Below the pieces are notes generated by a model. That model ran no database searches. It saw only the letters and a program-made list of their open reading frames with translations, and had not been told where the DNA came from. Below are positions 1 through 9,564 of a stretch of DNA of 64,000 nucleotides, in pieces. Both the position numbers and the translations under genes were made by a program. The stretch comes from CAVYYW01 sp963772845. GTDB taxonomy: Bacteria; Bacillota; Bacilli; Bacillales; Sporolactobacillaceae. How positions within the stretch are numbered: the first letter of the stretch is position 1; each line of letters starts with the position of its first letter. Location: positions 186,001-250,000 of the forward strand of contig CAVYYW010000017.1 in assembly GCA_963772845.1 (NCBI GenBank). The letters run 5' to 3'.

Positions 1-50
1 CGCCTAAGTTAGCTGAGGCCGTGCCCGCGGAAAGCGAGTGCCTGCAACGA
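1..50. repeat. Partial copy of GC-rich dispersed repeat
   Basis: The first bases contain GTTAGCTGAGGCCGTGCCC followed by a CGCGGAAAGCGAG stretch. The same word order recurs near 39930 and 57740-57940, and inverted near 26265. The copy is cut by the window edge. It ends just before the promoter of the ArsR-type gene. Confidence 0.6.
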
Positions 51-84
51 AAATCTGTCCCCAAATTGCCGCCTGCTCAAATGG

Positions 85-114
85 TTGACTTATCGAGATA
101 AATCGATTTACAAT
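85..114 (+). promoter_or_regulatory. Sigma-A-type promoter with internal palindromic operator
   Basis: A TTGACT -35 box (85-90) and a TACAAT -10 box (109-114) are separated by 18 bases. Between them lies the inverted repeat ATCGA-GATAAA-TCGAT (92-107). ArsR-family repressors usually bind such palindromes over their own promoter, so autoregulation is inferred. The expected transcription start falls at or next to the ATG at 121, so the mRNA may be leaderless. Confidence 0.65.
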
Positions 115-120
115 ACATTT

Positions 121-435
121 ATGGAACCCATCGACTTATTTAAAGCATTGTCAAACGAGACCCGGCTTAACATTTTACGGTGGCTGAAGGAACCCGAGAA
201 GCATTTCCCTAAGCAGCAAGCCCACCTTCCCAAAGAGGTAAGTATTAAAGGCGGAGTTTGTGTCGGCGATATTCAGGAAAAAGTTAAAGCTTCTCAATCT
301 ACGGTTTCTCACTACTTGAACATGATGCAGAAAGCTGGCCTTCTCGAGTCTGTCCGTTATGGCCAATGGACGTATTACAGGCGTAATGAAGAAACGATTC
401 TTCAACTGGCCACGTTTCTCAAAACAGAAATCTAA
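121..435 (+). CDS. ArsR-family winged-helix transcriptional regulator
   Basis: This 104-residue protein has the compact winged-helix layout of ArsR/SmtB repressors. The N-terminus resembles DLFKALSNETRLNILRWL, and the recognition helix region reads SQSTVSHYLNMMQKAGLL, followed by the wing. It has a single VCVGD cysteine and not the paired ELCVCD metal site, so metal sensing is not evident. A TTG-initiated extension to 85 would run through the promoter, so ATG 121 is preferred. No Shine-Dalgarno is visible, which fits a leaderless transcript. The efflux gene downstream is the likely regulated partner, although a terminator separates the two. Confidence 0.85.
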   Translation: MEPIDLFKALSNETRLNILRWLKEPEKHFPKQQAHLPKEVSIKGGVCVGDIQEKVKASQSTVSHYLNMMQKAGLLESVRYGQWTYYRRNEETILQLATFLKTEI

Positions 436-460
436 AGGTTAAACAGATTTCTGTTTTTTT
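423..460 (+). terminator. Intrinsic terminator after the ArsR-type gene
   Basis: A perfect 11-bp stem (423-433 with 445-455) with an 11-base loop is followed by a T run. The stop codon of the regulator overlaps the left arm. The MFS gene downstream therefore needs its own promoter or readthrough. Confidence 0.85.
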
Positions 461-519
461 ATTTTGTGTATAACGATAATTCTAGATATTTAAATATAAG
501 AAAATTGGAGTGAAACGAT

Positions 520-1731
520 ATGACAGCTGCCACCAAAGAAAATACTCTAAACAATCATCAAAAGTTCTTAGCATTTGCTTTGACTCTTCTAACCTTTATT
601 CTTGGAACGAGTGAGTTTGTGATCGTTGGTTTACTGACAGAAGTCTCCTCGGACCTAAAAATATCAGTCGCTACTGCCGGGACTTTAGTCTCTGTCTTTG
701 CCATTGCCTACGCGATCGGGACGCCGATATTGACCGCCTTCGCAAGCAGGTTTTCAAAATACCCGTTAATGTTGACGTTAATCGCGATCTTTATCGCAGG
801 AAATGTGATTAGTGCACTCGCCGATTCTTATACACTCTTAATCTTTTCAAGGGTGATCACTGCCATCGTAAGCGGCGTATTAACCGCACTGGCTATGTCG
901 GTCGCGAATGACACCATGCCAGCCTCAAAAAGACACACCGTAATTGCCTCCATCTTTGCTGGCTTTACTATTGCCAATGTGCTTGGCGTCCCTTTAGGTA
1001 CATTTGTAGGTCAGCTGGGAACATGGCATCTAACCTTTTGGCTGACGGCTCTTCTCGGTGTTCTCGCTTTAATAACCTGTATGGCAGCGATACCGAAAAA
1101 CCTGATAAGCGAAAAAAGTTCATTGAAAGATCAACTCAGTCTGCTTACGCACCCGAGAATTATTTTAGCCTTTTTTATCCCTACCTTCAGCATTGCGGGG
1201 ACGTACACCCTTTACACGTATATAACGCCTATAATCGAGAATGGACTGTCTATTCCTGCAAAATATGTGAGCATGATCTTGCTTGCCTACGGGGTGTTTT
1301 CTATTTTCAGCAATGTTTTAGCAGGAAAAATAGCCGGACATAACGGGGTCAGCAAGCTTCGCTATATTTTCATCATTCAGGCTGCCGTCTTAACTTCGTT
1401 GTTTTTCACAATGTCTTCAACCATTGCAGGTCTCATAACACTCATGCTGATGGCTGTCTTAATTTATGTCATGAATACAACCATCCAATTATATCTGATG
1501 AATTTAGCCGAGATTCATGCTCCAGGAACGAAAGACTTCGCCTCTTCATTAACGCCGGTCTCCGTCAATATCGGCATTGCGTTAGGATCTTTCTTAGGGG
1601 GTTCTGTCGTAGCAGCCGGCAGTTTAGTCCATCTCTCGTGGGTTGGAGGAATCGCAGCATTAATTGCTTCCGGCTTAGCGTTCATCAGCTACGGATTGGA
1701 TAAAAAAGAGCAGATAAAAACGACACCTTGA
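520..1731 (+). CDS. MFS drug/sugar efflux transporter (YdhP/AraJ-like, DHA1 type)
   Basis: This 403-residue protein is hydrophobic throughout, with about 12 predicted membrane segments. Its first helix reads LTLLTFILGTSEFVIVGLL, typical of the DHA1 proton antiporters related to AraJ, YdhP and chloramphenicol exporters. A basic loop with an RFSKYP segment follows helix 2 at the usual position of the A-motif. The start has a GGAGTG ribosome site eight bases upstream. The ArsR-type regulator just upstream suggests inducible efflux. The substrate cannot be told from sequence. Confidence 0.85.
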   Translation: MTAATKENTLNNHQKFLAFALTLLTFILGTSEFVIVGLLTEVSSDLKISVATAGTLVSVFAIAYAIGTPILTAFASRFSKYPLMLTLIAIFIAGNVISALADSYTLLIFSRVITAIVSGVLTALAMSVANDTMPASKRHTVIASIFAGFTIANVLGVPLGTFVGQLGTWHLTFWLTALLGVLALITCMAAIPKNLISEKSSLKDQLSLLTHPRIILAFFIPTFSIAGTYTLYTYITPIIENGLSIPAKYVSMILLAYGVFSIFSNVLAGKIAGHNGVSKLRYIFIIQAAVLTSLFFTMSSTIAGLITLMLMAVLIYVMNTTIQLYLMNLAEIHAPGTKDFASSLTPVSVNIGIALGSFLGGSVVAAGSLVHLSWVGGIAALIASGLAFISYGLDKKEQIKTTP

Positions 1732-2041
1732 TTAAGTAAAGAGGCCGTTCAGCGGTTCAAAACGAGAAAAAAGATAAAATAACACTTCAATTAGAACATA
1801 TATTAATGCCGTTTTTAGTAGTGAAATCAGCAGTATAATATGCTTGAAAGAGACCGACTTTTCAAAAGTCGGCCTCTTGAGTTCTAATGTCAGATTGCGT
1901 GAACGAAATTTGTTAATACAATAAGAATCAAGTTTATACTGGCAGGTTAAGCAGAATATTCCCTTTACTTTTTACTATTTTGTAGAAGGTGGTAACGGAG
2001 ATTTCATTCTACCGTTTATCGCTATATTCCAATTATAGGGT
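1732..2041. other. Non-coding gap with one stem-loop
   Basis: No credible gene is seen. A hairpin at about 1851-1876 (CCGACTT / AAGTCGG, extended by GAG/CTC) lies between the convergent MFS gene and lysS. It lacks a clear T tract and may be a weak terminator. Confidence 0.4.
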
Positions 2042-3506
2042 TTACAATGTTTTTTTAGTTAACGGAAACAACACGCAATCTTTAATGGTATCACTATCCG
2101 TTAGCACCATTAACAACCGTTCAATGCCAAAACCCCAGCCTGAAATTGGTGGCATCCCATATTCCATAGCAACTAAATAGTCTTCGTCCATCTCCATAGC
2201 TTCTAAATCTCCATTACTTTTAAGAAGAGCCTGTGCTTCCAACCTTCTTCTTTGTTCAAGTGGATCGACTAACTCAGAATAAGCATTTATAATTTCGGCC
2301 CCGTTCACCACTAATTGAAACCTATCTGTAATAGCAGTGATTATTATCATTGGCACGAGCCAATGGAGATAAATCAATTGGGTGCTGGATTAAAAATGTT
2401 GGCTTGATAAGTTGAGGTCTGCACATTTTCTTGTAAAGAAGATCAATAAAATTACCTCTCCCTAAAGATTCAATATCAGGATGATTTAAATGTAGATTTT
2501 TTCTCTTCGTTTCTTTGTATAAATCTTTAACATCAGGATAAAGGTCAATATCAATCCCTGTGTCCTTTAAAATTAAATCTCGGAAAGAGACAATTTCCCA
2601 CGTTAATGAAAAATCAATAGTTTGACCTTGTATCATTATTTTCGTTGTATCAAATGTTTGTTCAAGAACATTCAGGAACATATCACGCATTAATTTCATT
2701 GTATCCTCATAATTCCAATATGCCGCATAACCTTCAACCATTGTAAACTCTTGAAGATGTTGTGGGCTGATTCCTTCATTTCTGAAACACTTTGCAAATT
2801 CAAATACTTTGGTAAACCCACCAACAATTAATCTCTTCAAATATGTTTCTGGCGCTATTCGTAAATTTAATTCAGTGTCTAAGGCGTTATGAAACGTTTT
2901 AAAAGGTTCAGCTATTGCACCTGAAGTTGTATGTTGTAATACTGGGGTTTCAACTTCTAAAAACCCCTTATCCTCAAAAAATCTACGTATGGCACGAACC
3001 ATCTTTATTCTAGTTAACAATCGACTTTGAGTGTCTCTTGTTATCATTAAATCTAAGTAACGCTGTCTATATCGAAGTTCAACATTACTTAATCCGTGCC
3101 ACTTCTCAGGCAGAGTTCGTAATGCCTTTCCAAGAAACACATAGCTTTCGATACGCAATGTCTTCTCATTCGTTTTAGTCGAATACATTCGCCCTTCAGC
3201 ACCTATAAAATCCCCGATATCTACAACCTCAAAAAATTGTTCAAAAAGATCGTCACCAACTTCTTCTTTTTTCAAAAGAAGTTGTAAGCTTCCTTTGATG
3301 TTTGAGATCGTGATAAAACTCAGTTTACTAAAATTCCTAATACTCATTATTCGTCCAGCAACTCTCACTCCTGATATACCATCCTCAAGTCGTTCAGCTT
3401 CGTAAAGTTCATAGTTTGCTGAAAATTTTTCAGGATAAGCTGATATCCCCTGAGACCTTAAAGTTTCTAATTTCTCTATTCTTCTTGATCTTTGTTCATT
3501 GCCCAT
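2042..3506 (-). pseudogene. lysS: Class II lysyl-tRNA synthetase, divergent copy, one +1 frameshift
   Basis: Restoring one base gives a 487-residue class II LysRS, which would attach lysine to tRNA-Lys in the cytoplasm. It has an N-terminal OB-fold, motif 2 with CFRNEG, and a C-terminal motif 3 region GWGFGIERLLMVL. The frame breaks near 2335-2340, and dropping a single A on the coding strand restores the family motif NDNNPAITDRF. The segment VVNGAEIINAYSELVDP differs clearly from the usual Bacillus housekeeping enzyme, so this is probably a second, transferred copy. It stands alone behind a T-box leader. The frameshift could be real decay or a base-call error. Confidence 0.85.
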
Positions 3507-3560
3507 TCTTTTCCCCTCCTATTATTTGAATCGTTTATCAAAAGAACAATATATTTATCA

Positions 3561-3880
3561 ATAAAAAAACCCCCACCCCCAAGATTATTCATCTTGAGGA
3601 CGAGAGTTTTAACTTCGTGGTACCACCTCAGTTTGTGGATATGTCATCATACCCACCTCTTCAGGTACGTCAATATAATAAATTGATTATACCCTATCTC
3701 TTTATCGGGAGATCCCGTCGCAGTATCACTAAAAATAAACAAATCTTAGATCCGTGCGAAGCTCCGAGGCTTTTTTCATTAAGCTAATTATTACTCCGTT
3801 CCACCAACAGGAGCTCTCTGTAAATAATTAAACAAAATTACTCTTCTCTTCATAGCTGTATATTCCGTTTTTAATAATTA
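3561..3880 (-). promoter_or_regulatory. T-box leader (lysine-type) controlling lysS
   Basis: Read on the minus strand, the leader has an ACAGAGAGCTCC stem-I motif and a GTTGGTGGAACGG segment. The T-box core GGTGGTACCACG (within 3613-3632) can pair with an uncharged tRNA acceptor end. A terminator stem (ATCTTG paired with CAAGAT, 3581-3599) with a run of T follows. A GAAAAAA stretch (minus strand of 3771-3778) could supply an AAA or AAG specifier, matching lysine. This is tRNA-sensing antitermination by family knowledge. The specifier assignment is inferred. Confidence 0.88.
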
Positions 3881-3886
3881 AAAATA

Positions 3887-3915
3887 ATTGTAGTCAAATT
3901 AACTTGTTTAGTCAA
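3887..3915 (-). promoter_or_regulatory. Promoter of the T-box/lysS transcript
   Basis: On the minus strand, a TTGACT -35 box (3910-3915) and a TACAAT -10 box (3887-3892) are spaced by 17 bases. Transcription would start near 3880, just before the T-box stem I. Confidence 0.75.
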
Positions 3916-4025
3916 TAAGACGGAGACAAATAATTTTCTATAAATCTAATTTAACTAACAGGATCTTTAGGTAAAGTAAAAATTTCACCACGACTTATGG
4001 CTGAGTTTTAAACTGAAATGCATTT

Positions 4026-5067
4026 CTATTCCACGCCGCTTTCCAAAATCGAAAAAGTCTTTTTGCTGCAGTCAATTTCAGCCATCGCGCCATAAGGCAG
4101 GACACATTTTGGTTCGGTGTGTCCAAAATTCAGGTTATACAGAATCGGTAATTCTTCTAAATCATTTTCCTTCATAACCTGTTGAATGACTTCTTTATAC
4201 GCGTCATAGTACTCTTCATCTTTCGGCTTGGCAAAAAGGATCCCATTTGTCTTGTGCAAGATCCCTTGTGCGGCATAATTACGGAGCCAACGTAATATTA
4301 ATCCTGGCTCAGACTTTTCTTCCGAGGTTTCAAAGAAAAGAATACTGTTCTCCCAGTCTTTCGGTTCTGGCCATATTGCCGTTCCTTTTGCGAACTCAAG
4401 CACCTCAATACAGCCGCCGATCAGCCTTCCCTGGACAACTCCCGATCCTTGAAGCAGCTCATATCCTGAATTTTCCTGCATCGTGCGACGCGTGTTTTTA
4501 TTCGCTTCATCCCATTCTAAATACTCACTCGTCCACTCTTTCGCAGGCTTAATTTCACCAATTGCTCTCGTTTGAAAAAAGCGTCCGGTTCAGCATTTCC
4601 ACTGTATAAGGATCCATCTCGACATTTTCAGCAAAATCCGTCAAAATCGCAGGTCCATAAAATGAGGAGATTCCTGCTTTATAGCAAAACAAATGAGAAA
4701 CCGTCACATCGGAATACCCCATGAATGGTTTCGGATTTTCCCGTATCACATCAAAATTTATATACGGAAGCAAACGAATGCTGTCGTCTCCGCCAATATT
4801 CGCAATGATTCCTTTTATACTCTTATCCTTAAATGCCGTCATCAGGTCCTCTGCTCGTGCCCGCGGATTCTCATGCAGATAATCCGATCCTTTTAAACTA
4901 TTTGGCATCGGAACCACTTCTAGTCCAAAGACATCTTCCAATCTCTTAACGCCCTGCTCATAACGCCATCTTAGCTCCGGCTCACCGGCCCCTCCCCAAG
5001 AAGGACTGACTGTAGCGATTTTATCTCCAGGCTGCAATTTTTTTGGTTTCTTTAACAACTGAACCAC
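4026..5067 (-). pseudogene. LD-carboxypeptidase / MccF-like S66 peptidase, one +1 frameshift
   Basis: One base correction near 4563-4570 gives a 346-residue protein of the S66 serine peptidase family (LdcA/MccF). These act on murein LD-tetrapeptides or on peptide-nucleotide antibiotics such as microcin C. The N-terminal part starts LQPGDKIATVSPSWGG and holds GYSDVT, where the nucleophile serine follows GY. The C-terminal part holds GRLIGGCIEVL and ends in an FGHTEPKCVLPYGA segment carrying the conserved histidine. The unsplit length fits MccF-type members. A GTG start at 5067 lies after a GATAGG site. Confidence 0.8.
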
Positions 5068-5090
5068 CCTATCTGCAAAATCTCTTTTCT

Positions 5091-5576
5091 CTATGCCTCG
5101 TCATAGGCTTTTTCCAAGCCTTTAATATCAATTTTTTTCATCTGGAGCATAGCTTTCATCACATTTTGGGACTTCACTGGATCTGGATCATTAAGCAATT
5201 TAAATAAAGCAGTCGGAACGATTTGCCAGGATAACCCGAACCTGTCCTTCAGCCAGCCGCACTCCACTTCTTTTCCGCCATCCGTCAGCTTCTCCCACAA
5301 CTCGTCAACTTCATCCTGAGACTCACAATTCACAACAAATGAAATGGCTTCGGTGAACTTGAAATGTGGTCCGCCGTTTAGTGCCGTGAACTTCTGCCCA
5401 GCGAGCTGAAAAGCCATCGTCATTACACTGCCTGCAGGTCCTGGCCCCGCTTCTCCATGACGGACAACTTTATCGATCCTTGAATTCTCAAATATAGATG
5501 TATAAAAATTTACCGCCTCTTCAGCCTGATTATCAAACCACAGAAAGGGTGTAATTTTTTGCATCGAGACATCCAT
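5091..5576 (-). CDS. VOC-superfamily protein, PhnB-like
   Basis: This 161-residue protein begins MQKITPFLWFDNQAEEAVNFY, the typical PhnB/glyoxalase-fold opening, and continues with SVMTMAFQLAGQKFTALNGG and WLKDRFGLSWQIVP. Members are single-domain vicinal-oxygen-chelate proteins of mostly unknown substrate. The ATG at 5576 has AGGAGG seven bases upstream. An internal methionine four residues later is a possible alternative. It lies close behind the LD-carboxypeptidase-like gene in reading order and could be co-transcribed with it. Confidence 0.85.
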   Translation of the reverse strand: MDVSMQKITPFLWFDNQAEEAVNFYTSIFENSRIDKVVRHGEAGPGPAGSVMTMAFQLAGQKFTALNGGPHFKFTEAISFVVNCESQDEVDELWEKLTDGGKEVECGWLKDRFGLSWQIVPTALFKLLNDPDPVKSQNVMKAMLQMKKIDIKGLEKAYDEA

Positions 5577-5659
5577 CTCGTAACCTCCTAATAAAAGTTG
5601 ATTAAGAGAACATTCTATTGATGCCTTGAAAATCCCTGCATATCTTAGCTCTCATTATT

Positions 5660-6150
5660 AAAAAAGTGAAATAAGGAATGAAAAATCACGATTTTTCATG
5701 AAAAAAAGCTGATTTTTTTAAGAAAAACCTCAAATCAGCTTCCGAATGGATCTTGAAGTTGCTTCGGAACGGTATGGGACCGTTCCCATTTCAAAGTTAT
5801 TGTCCACTTTTCGGATTTACTTGCCACTTCCGGTGATTTATTGTCCACTTTCCTGATTTACTGTCCACTTCCCATTATTTCCCTTCACTCTCCGAGAACT
5901 TCTACCAGCAAGACCTCTTATCAATAAAAAGTACAATAAGGAATGAAAAATCACGATTTTTCATGAAAAAAATGCTGATTTATTTAAGAAAAACCTCAAA
6001 TCAGCTTCCGAATGGATCTTGAAGTTGCTTCGGAACGTGGTGGGACCGTTCCCACACCAAAGTTATTGTCCACTTTTCGGATTTACTTGCCACTTCCGGT
6101 GATTTATTGTCCACTTTCCTGATTTACTGTCCACTTCCCATTATTCCTCT
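5660..6150. repeat. Two direct copies of the GGGACCGTTCCC / TGTCCACTT repeat
   Basis: Two copies (about 5660-5875 and 5937-6150) each run from AATGAAAAATCACGATTTTT through AAATCAGCTTCCGAATGG and a GGGACCGTTCCC palindrome to several TTGTCCACTT units. They are nearly identical. Related copies lie at about 39065-39240, 55360-55585 and 57175-57290. No coding potential is seen. Confidence 0.8.
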
Positions 6151-6165
6151 CCCACCTTCCATAAA

Positions 6166-6202
6166 TAAAAAAAGCGCTCCCTATTTATAGGAGAGCGCTT
6201 CT
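6166..6202 (-). terminator. Intrinsic terminator of the ilv-leu locus
   Basis: On the minus strand AGCGCTC and CCTATA arms pair around a short loop, followed by seven T. It lies 24 bases after the ilvA stop and closes the branched-chain amino acid transcript. Confidence 0.85.
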
Positions 6203-6225
6203 AGCAAGCGGCATGGGATCGGCAC

Positions 6226-7482
6226 TTAGATCAAATAATGAAAGAGATGCTCGTCTTCATTAATGACGGTGTAGGAAAATCCTTTGTTCTTCATTCTTGC
6301 AATGAGTGCTTCATAATCTTCCTTATATTTTAATTCAATGCCTGCGAGGACTGGCCCCTTGTCTTTATTATTTTTCTTGGTGTACTCGAACCGGGTAATA
6401 TCATCATTTTCACCGAGTACTTCAGCAATAAATTCGCGGAGAGCTCCCGCCCGTTGAGGAAGGTTTATCATGAAGTAGTGTTTCAGTCCTTCATAAATGA
6501 GAGAACGTTCTTGAATTTCCTGCATTCGGTCAATGTCATTATTTCCGCCGCTGATCACACAGACAACATTCTTGCCTTTAATTTCGTCTCTGTAAAAGTC
6601 CAATGCGGCAACAGAAAGCGCACCCGCTGGTTCAGCGACAATCGCATTTTCGTTATAGAGCTGCAGTATTTTTGTGCAAACTTTCCCTTCCGGAACGACA
6701 GCAATATCGTCCAATACCTCATTGCAAATGCGCATCGTTAACTGGCCCACCTGTTTAACGGCGGCACCATCAACAAATTTTTCAATCTGATCCAATGTCA
6801 CCACACAGTTGTTTTCCAGAGATTTTTTCATACCAGGAGCGCCGGCAGGTTCTGCGCCAACAATCTTCGTTTCCGGATGCGTCGCCTTTATGTATGAGCC
6901 CACTCCTGAGGCCAATCCCCCTCCGCCTATCCCGACAAATACAAAATCGGGATTTGGTAAATCGTCCAGTATTTCGATACCGATCGTGCCTTGCCCGGCA
7001 ATAGTCCGGTAGTCATCAAACGGGTGAACAAACGTCATGTCATTATCATCACAGTGTGCTTTGGCTTCTTCATAGGAAGCGTCAAAGGTATCCCCAACCA
7101 GAAACACATCAACAAATGGCCCTCCGAATAATTCAACCTGAGAAACTTTTAATCTCGGGGTTGTCGTCGGCATAAAGATTTTCCCTTTAATACCAAGAGC
7201 ACGACAGGAATAAGCAACCCCCTGCGCATGGTTGCCGGCACTTGCACAAACGACGCCTTTTGCCCGTTCGCTTTCCGTCAGACTCTGACAAAAATTATAT
7301 GCCCCCCTGATTTTAAAGGAACGGACGGTTTGCAGGTCCTCACGTTTCAAGTAGACATTACATCCGTACCTGGTCGATAAAATATCATTTTTTTGCAAGG
7401 GGGTGTTAATAATAATCCCTTTCAGAGCGGCATTCGCTTTCAGGATTTCTTCAGGCTCAACTTTCGTTTTGGTTTCGAGCAT
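6226..7482 (-). CDS. ilvA: Threonine ammonia-lyase (biosynthetic)
   Basis: IlvA deaminates threonine to 2-oxobutanoate, the first step to isoleucine, using PLP. The PLP lysine sits in SFKIRGAYNF, and the phosphate loop is GIGGGGLASGVGSY. The C-terminal part, with YFMINLPQRAGALREF, is the ACT-like regulatory domain that senses isoleucine in this family. Three consecutive ATG codons follow an AGGGGG site. The third (7482) has the best spacing and gives about 418 residues. It follows leuD directly and is the last gene before the terminator. Confidence 0.95.
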   Translation of the reverse strand: MLETKTKVEPEEILKANAALKGIIINTPLQKNDILSTRYGCNVYLKREDLQTVRSFKIRGAYNFCQSLTESERAKGVVCASAGNHAQGVAYSCRALGIKGKIFMPTTTPRLKVSQVELFGGPFVDVFLVGDTFDASYEEAKAHCDDNDMTFVHPFDDYRTIAGQGTIGIEILDDLPNPDFVFVGIGGGGLASGVGSYIKATHPETKIVGAEPAGAPGMKKSLENNCVVTLDQIEKFVDGAAVKQVGQLTMRICNEVLDDIAVVPEGKVCTKILQLYNENAIVAEPAGALSVAALDFYRDEIKGKNVVCVISGGNNDIDRMQEIQERSLIYEGLKHYFMINLPQRAGALREFIAEVLGENDDITRFEYTKKNNKDKGPVLAGIELKYKEDYEALIARMKNKGFSYTVINEDEHLFHYLI

Positions 7483-7495
7483 CATCATCCCCCTA

Positions 7496-8091
7496 TCAAT
7501 ATACTGCGGCATTTATCTCTTGCTTCTTTTCATACTCGCTGATTCTATTCTCATGCAAAAGTGTCAGCGCAATTTCATCCCAGCCATTTAAAAGCATTTC
7601 TTTTTGGTAGTTTGGAAGAGAAAAGGCGGCGCTAAAGCCCTCCTGATTGCTCACGATCTGGTTTTCCAGATCAACAGACAGCTCAACACTTCTCTTCTGC
7701 TTCATTCATCAGCTGTTCGACTTCATTTTCAGTAAGTTTAATAGGGACGATCCCATTCTTTACGGCATTATTATAAAAAATATCAGCAAAACTCGTGGAG
7801 ATAATAACGCTGAACCCATAGTCCTTCAGCGCCCACGGGGCATGCTCGCGAGATGAGCCGCAACCGAAGTTATCGCCCGCTACAAGAATGGACGCTCTCC
7901 TTATATTTAGGGGAATTTAAGGAAAAATTCTCGTTCAGCTGCCCATCATGATCAAAGCGCCAGTCATAGAAAAGGAATTGGCCAAAGCCGCTTCTTTCAA
8001 TCCGTTTCAGGAATTGCTTAGGGATAATTTGATCCGTATCCACGTTTGCCCGGTTAAGAGGGTAAACGAGTCCTTTATGAAAAACAGTCAC
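7496..8091 (-). pseudogene. leuD: 3-isopropylmalate dehydratase small subunit, two +1 frameshifts
   Basis: LeuD pairs with LeuC to isomerise isopropylmalate in leucine synthesis. The N-terminal part has HKGLVYPLNRANVDTDQIIP, the middle part encodes the swivelling-domain motif GDNFGCGSSREHAPWAL, and the C-terminal part ends in a segment with SVDLENQIV. The frame shifts near 7888-7893 and again near 7688-7697, each by one extra base. Removing both gives 197 residues, the normal length. GTG 8091 lies eight bases after AGGAG, and a GTG at 8100 is an alternative. Intact neighbours make base-call errors likely. Confidence 0.85.
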
Positions 8092-8118
8092 CTGGACCAC
8101 TCCTTCATTGAAAAAAGT

Positions 8119-9546
8119 TCAAAATAATTCTGCCTGCACAGGAATTGCGAGGGTTCTGACATCAACAAAGTGCCCCTCAATCGCCGCTGCCGCAGCCATT
8201 TCCGGACTGACCAGATGGGTTCGTGAACCACTGCCCTGACGCCCTTCAAAATTACGATTTGAGGTTGAAGCGCACCGGCCACCTGGCGGAACAATGTCAT
8301 CATTCATCGCGAGGCACATGCTGCAGCCTGCTTCCCGCCATTCAAACCCTGCTTCCTTGAAAAGCAGATCCAACCCTTCTTCTTCCGCCTCCTGTTTGAC
8401 GCGGTAGGAGCCGGGAACGACCATTGCCTTCACGCCCTTATTTACTTTTCTTCCTTTAATAACTGACGCTGCTTTTCTAAGGTCACTTAACCGTGAATTC
8501 GTGCATGAGCCGATGAAGACATGATCAATCGCAATATCCTGAATCCTTTGATCCGCATCCAGTGCCATGTAAGTCAAGGCATGCTCAATCGATGTTCTCT
8601 CGCTCTTGCTTTCAGCTTTTAAGGGATCAGGGACGCTTCCGCTGACGGGAACACACATCCCAGGGTTCGTTCCCCAAGTGACTTGCGGTTCGACTTTCTG
8701 GGCTTCGATTTCCACTGTTTTGTCATAGACAGCCCCACTGTCCGTGGCAAGAGACGTCCATTGATTGACGAGATCGTCGTACGCTTCCCCATCCGGCAGG
8801 TAACGTCGGTCTCTCAAATAGTTGAACGTGGTTTCATCCGGACTGATTAACCCGGCGCGCGCACCTGCTTCGATCGACATATTGCAGATCGTCATACGTT
8901 CTTCCATTGAGAGCGCACGAATCGCTTCACCGGTGTATTCAATAATATGACCCGTGCCAAACCGAATGCCGTATTTCGCAATAATTGCTAAAATAAGATC
9001 CTTTGCCGTCACCCCTAAGCCGAGGCGGCCATTAACCTTGACCTGCAGCGTTTTCGGGCGTTCCTGCCATAATGTCTGCGTTGATAAGACGTGCTCCACT
9101 TCACTTGTTCCAATGCCAAAAGCGATCGCCCCAAAAGCGCCATGAGTGGACGTGTGGCTGTCCCCGCACACAATCGTCTTACCTGGCTGAGTGAGGCCAA
9201 GCTCCGGGCTGATCACATGAACAATGCCCTGATCAGGGTGATTGATGTCTGCCAGGGTAATATCAAATTCCCGGCAATTGTCTTCCAGTGTATCCATTTG
9301 TTTTTTTGCAATCTCATCTTTGACAATATCCCGATGGCGCGTCGGAACATTGTGATCCATTGTGGCAAACGTCAGATCAGGACGCCGGACGCTTCTCCCG
9401 TTGATCCTCAGTCCTTCAAAGGCCTGTGGGGAGGTCACCTCATGAACAAGGTGCAGATCAATATAGATTAAATCAGGCTTATCAGCTTCCTGATGGACAA
9501 TGTGCTTCTCCCATATTTTTTCAATGATTGTTTTCGGCTCCTTCAT
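8119..9546 (-). CDS. leuC: 3-isopropylmalate dehydratase large subunit
   Basis: LeuC is the aconitase-type, [4Fe-4S]-binding large subunit of isopropylmalate isomerase. Cluster ligands are expected in GSCTNSR and in the C-terminal CSMC pair. VCGDSHTSTHGAFG and STSNRNFEGRQG are family signatures. The length of about 475 residues is normal and the frame is intact. GGAGGAGG precedes the start by seven to ten bases, with TTG-ATG side by side (ATG at 9546). LeuD begins 27 bases downstream. Confidence 0.96.
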   Translation of the reverse strand: MKEPKTIIEKIWEKHIVHQEADKPDLIYIDLHLVHEVTSPQAFEGLRINGRSVRRPDLTFATMDHNVPTRHRDIVKDEIAKKQMDTLEDNCREFDITLADINHPDQGIVHVISPELGLTQPGKTIVCGDSHTSTHGAFGAIAFGIGTSEVEHVLSTQTLWQERPKTLQVKVNGRLGLGVTAKDLILAIIAKYGIRFGTGHIIEYTGEAIRALSMEERMTICNMSIEAGARAGLISPDETTFNYLRDRRYLPDGEAYDDLVNQWTSLATDSGAVYDKTVEIEAQKVEPQVTWGTNPGMCVPVSGSVPDPLKAESKSERTSIEHALTYMALDADQRIQDIAIDHVFIGSCTNSRLSDLRKAASVIKGRKVNKGVKAMVVPGSYRVKQEAEEEGLDLLFKEAGFEWREAGCSMCLAMNDDIVPPGGRCASTSNRNFEGRQGSGSRTHLVSPEMAAAAAIEGHFVDVRTLAIPVQAELF

Positions 9547-9564
9547 CAATAAGCCTCCTCCCCA

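Noticed and set aside
9091..9471. 126-residue plus-strand frame
   Set aside because: Antisense to intact leuC, without family resemblance or start signals.
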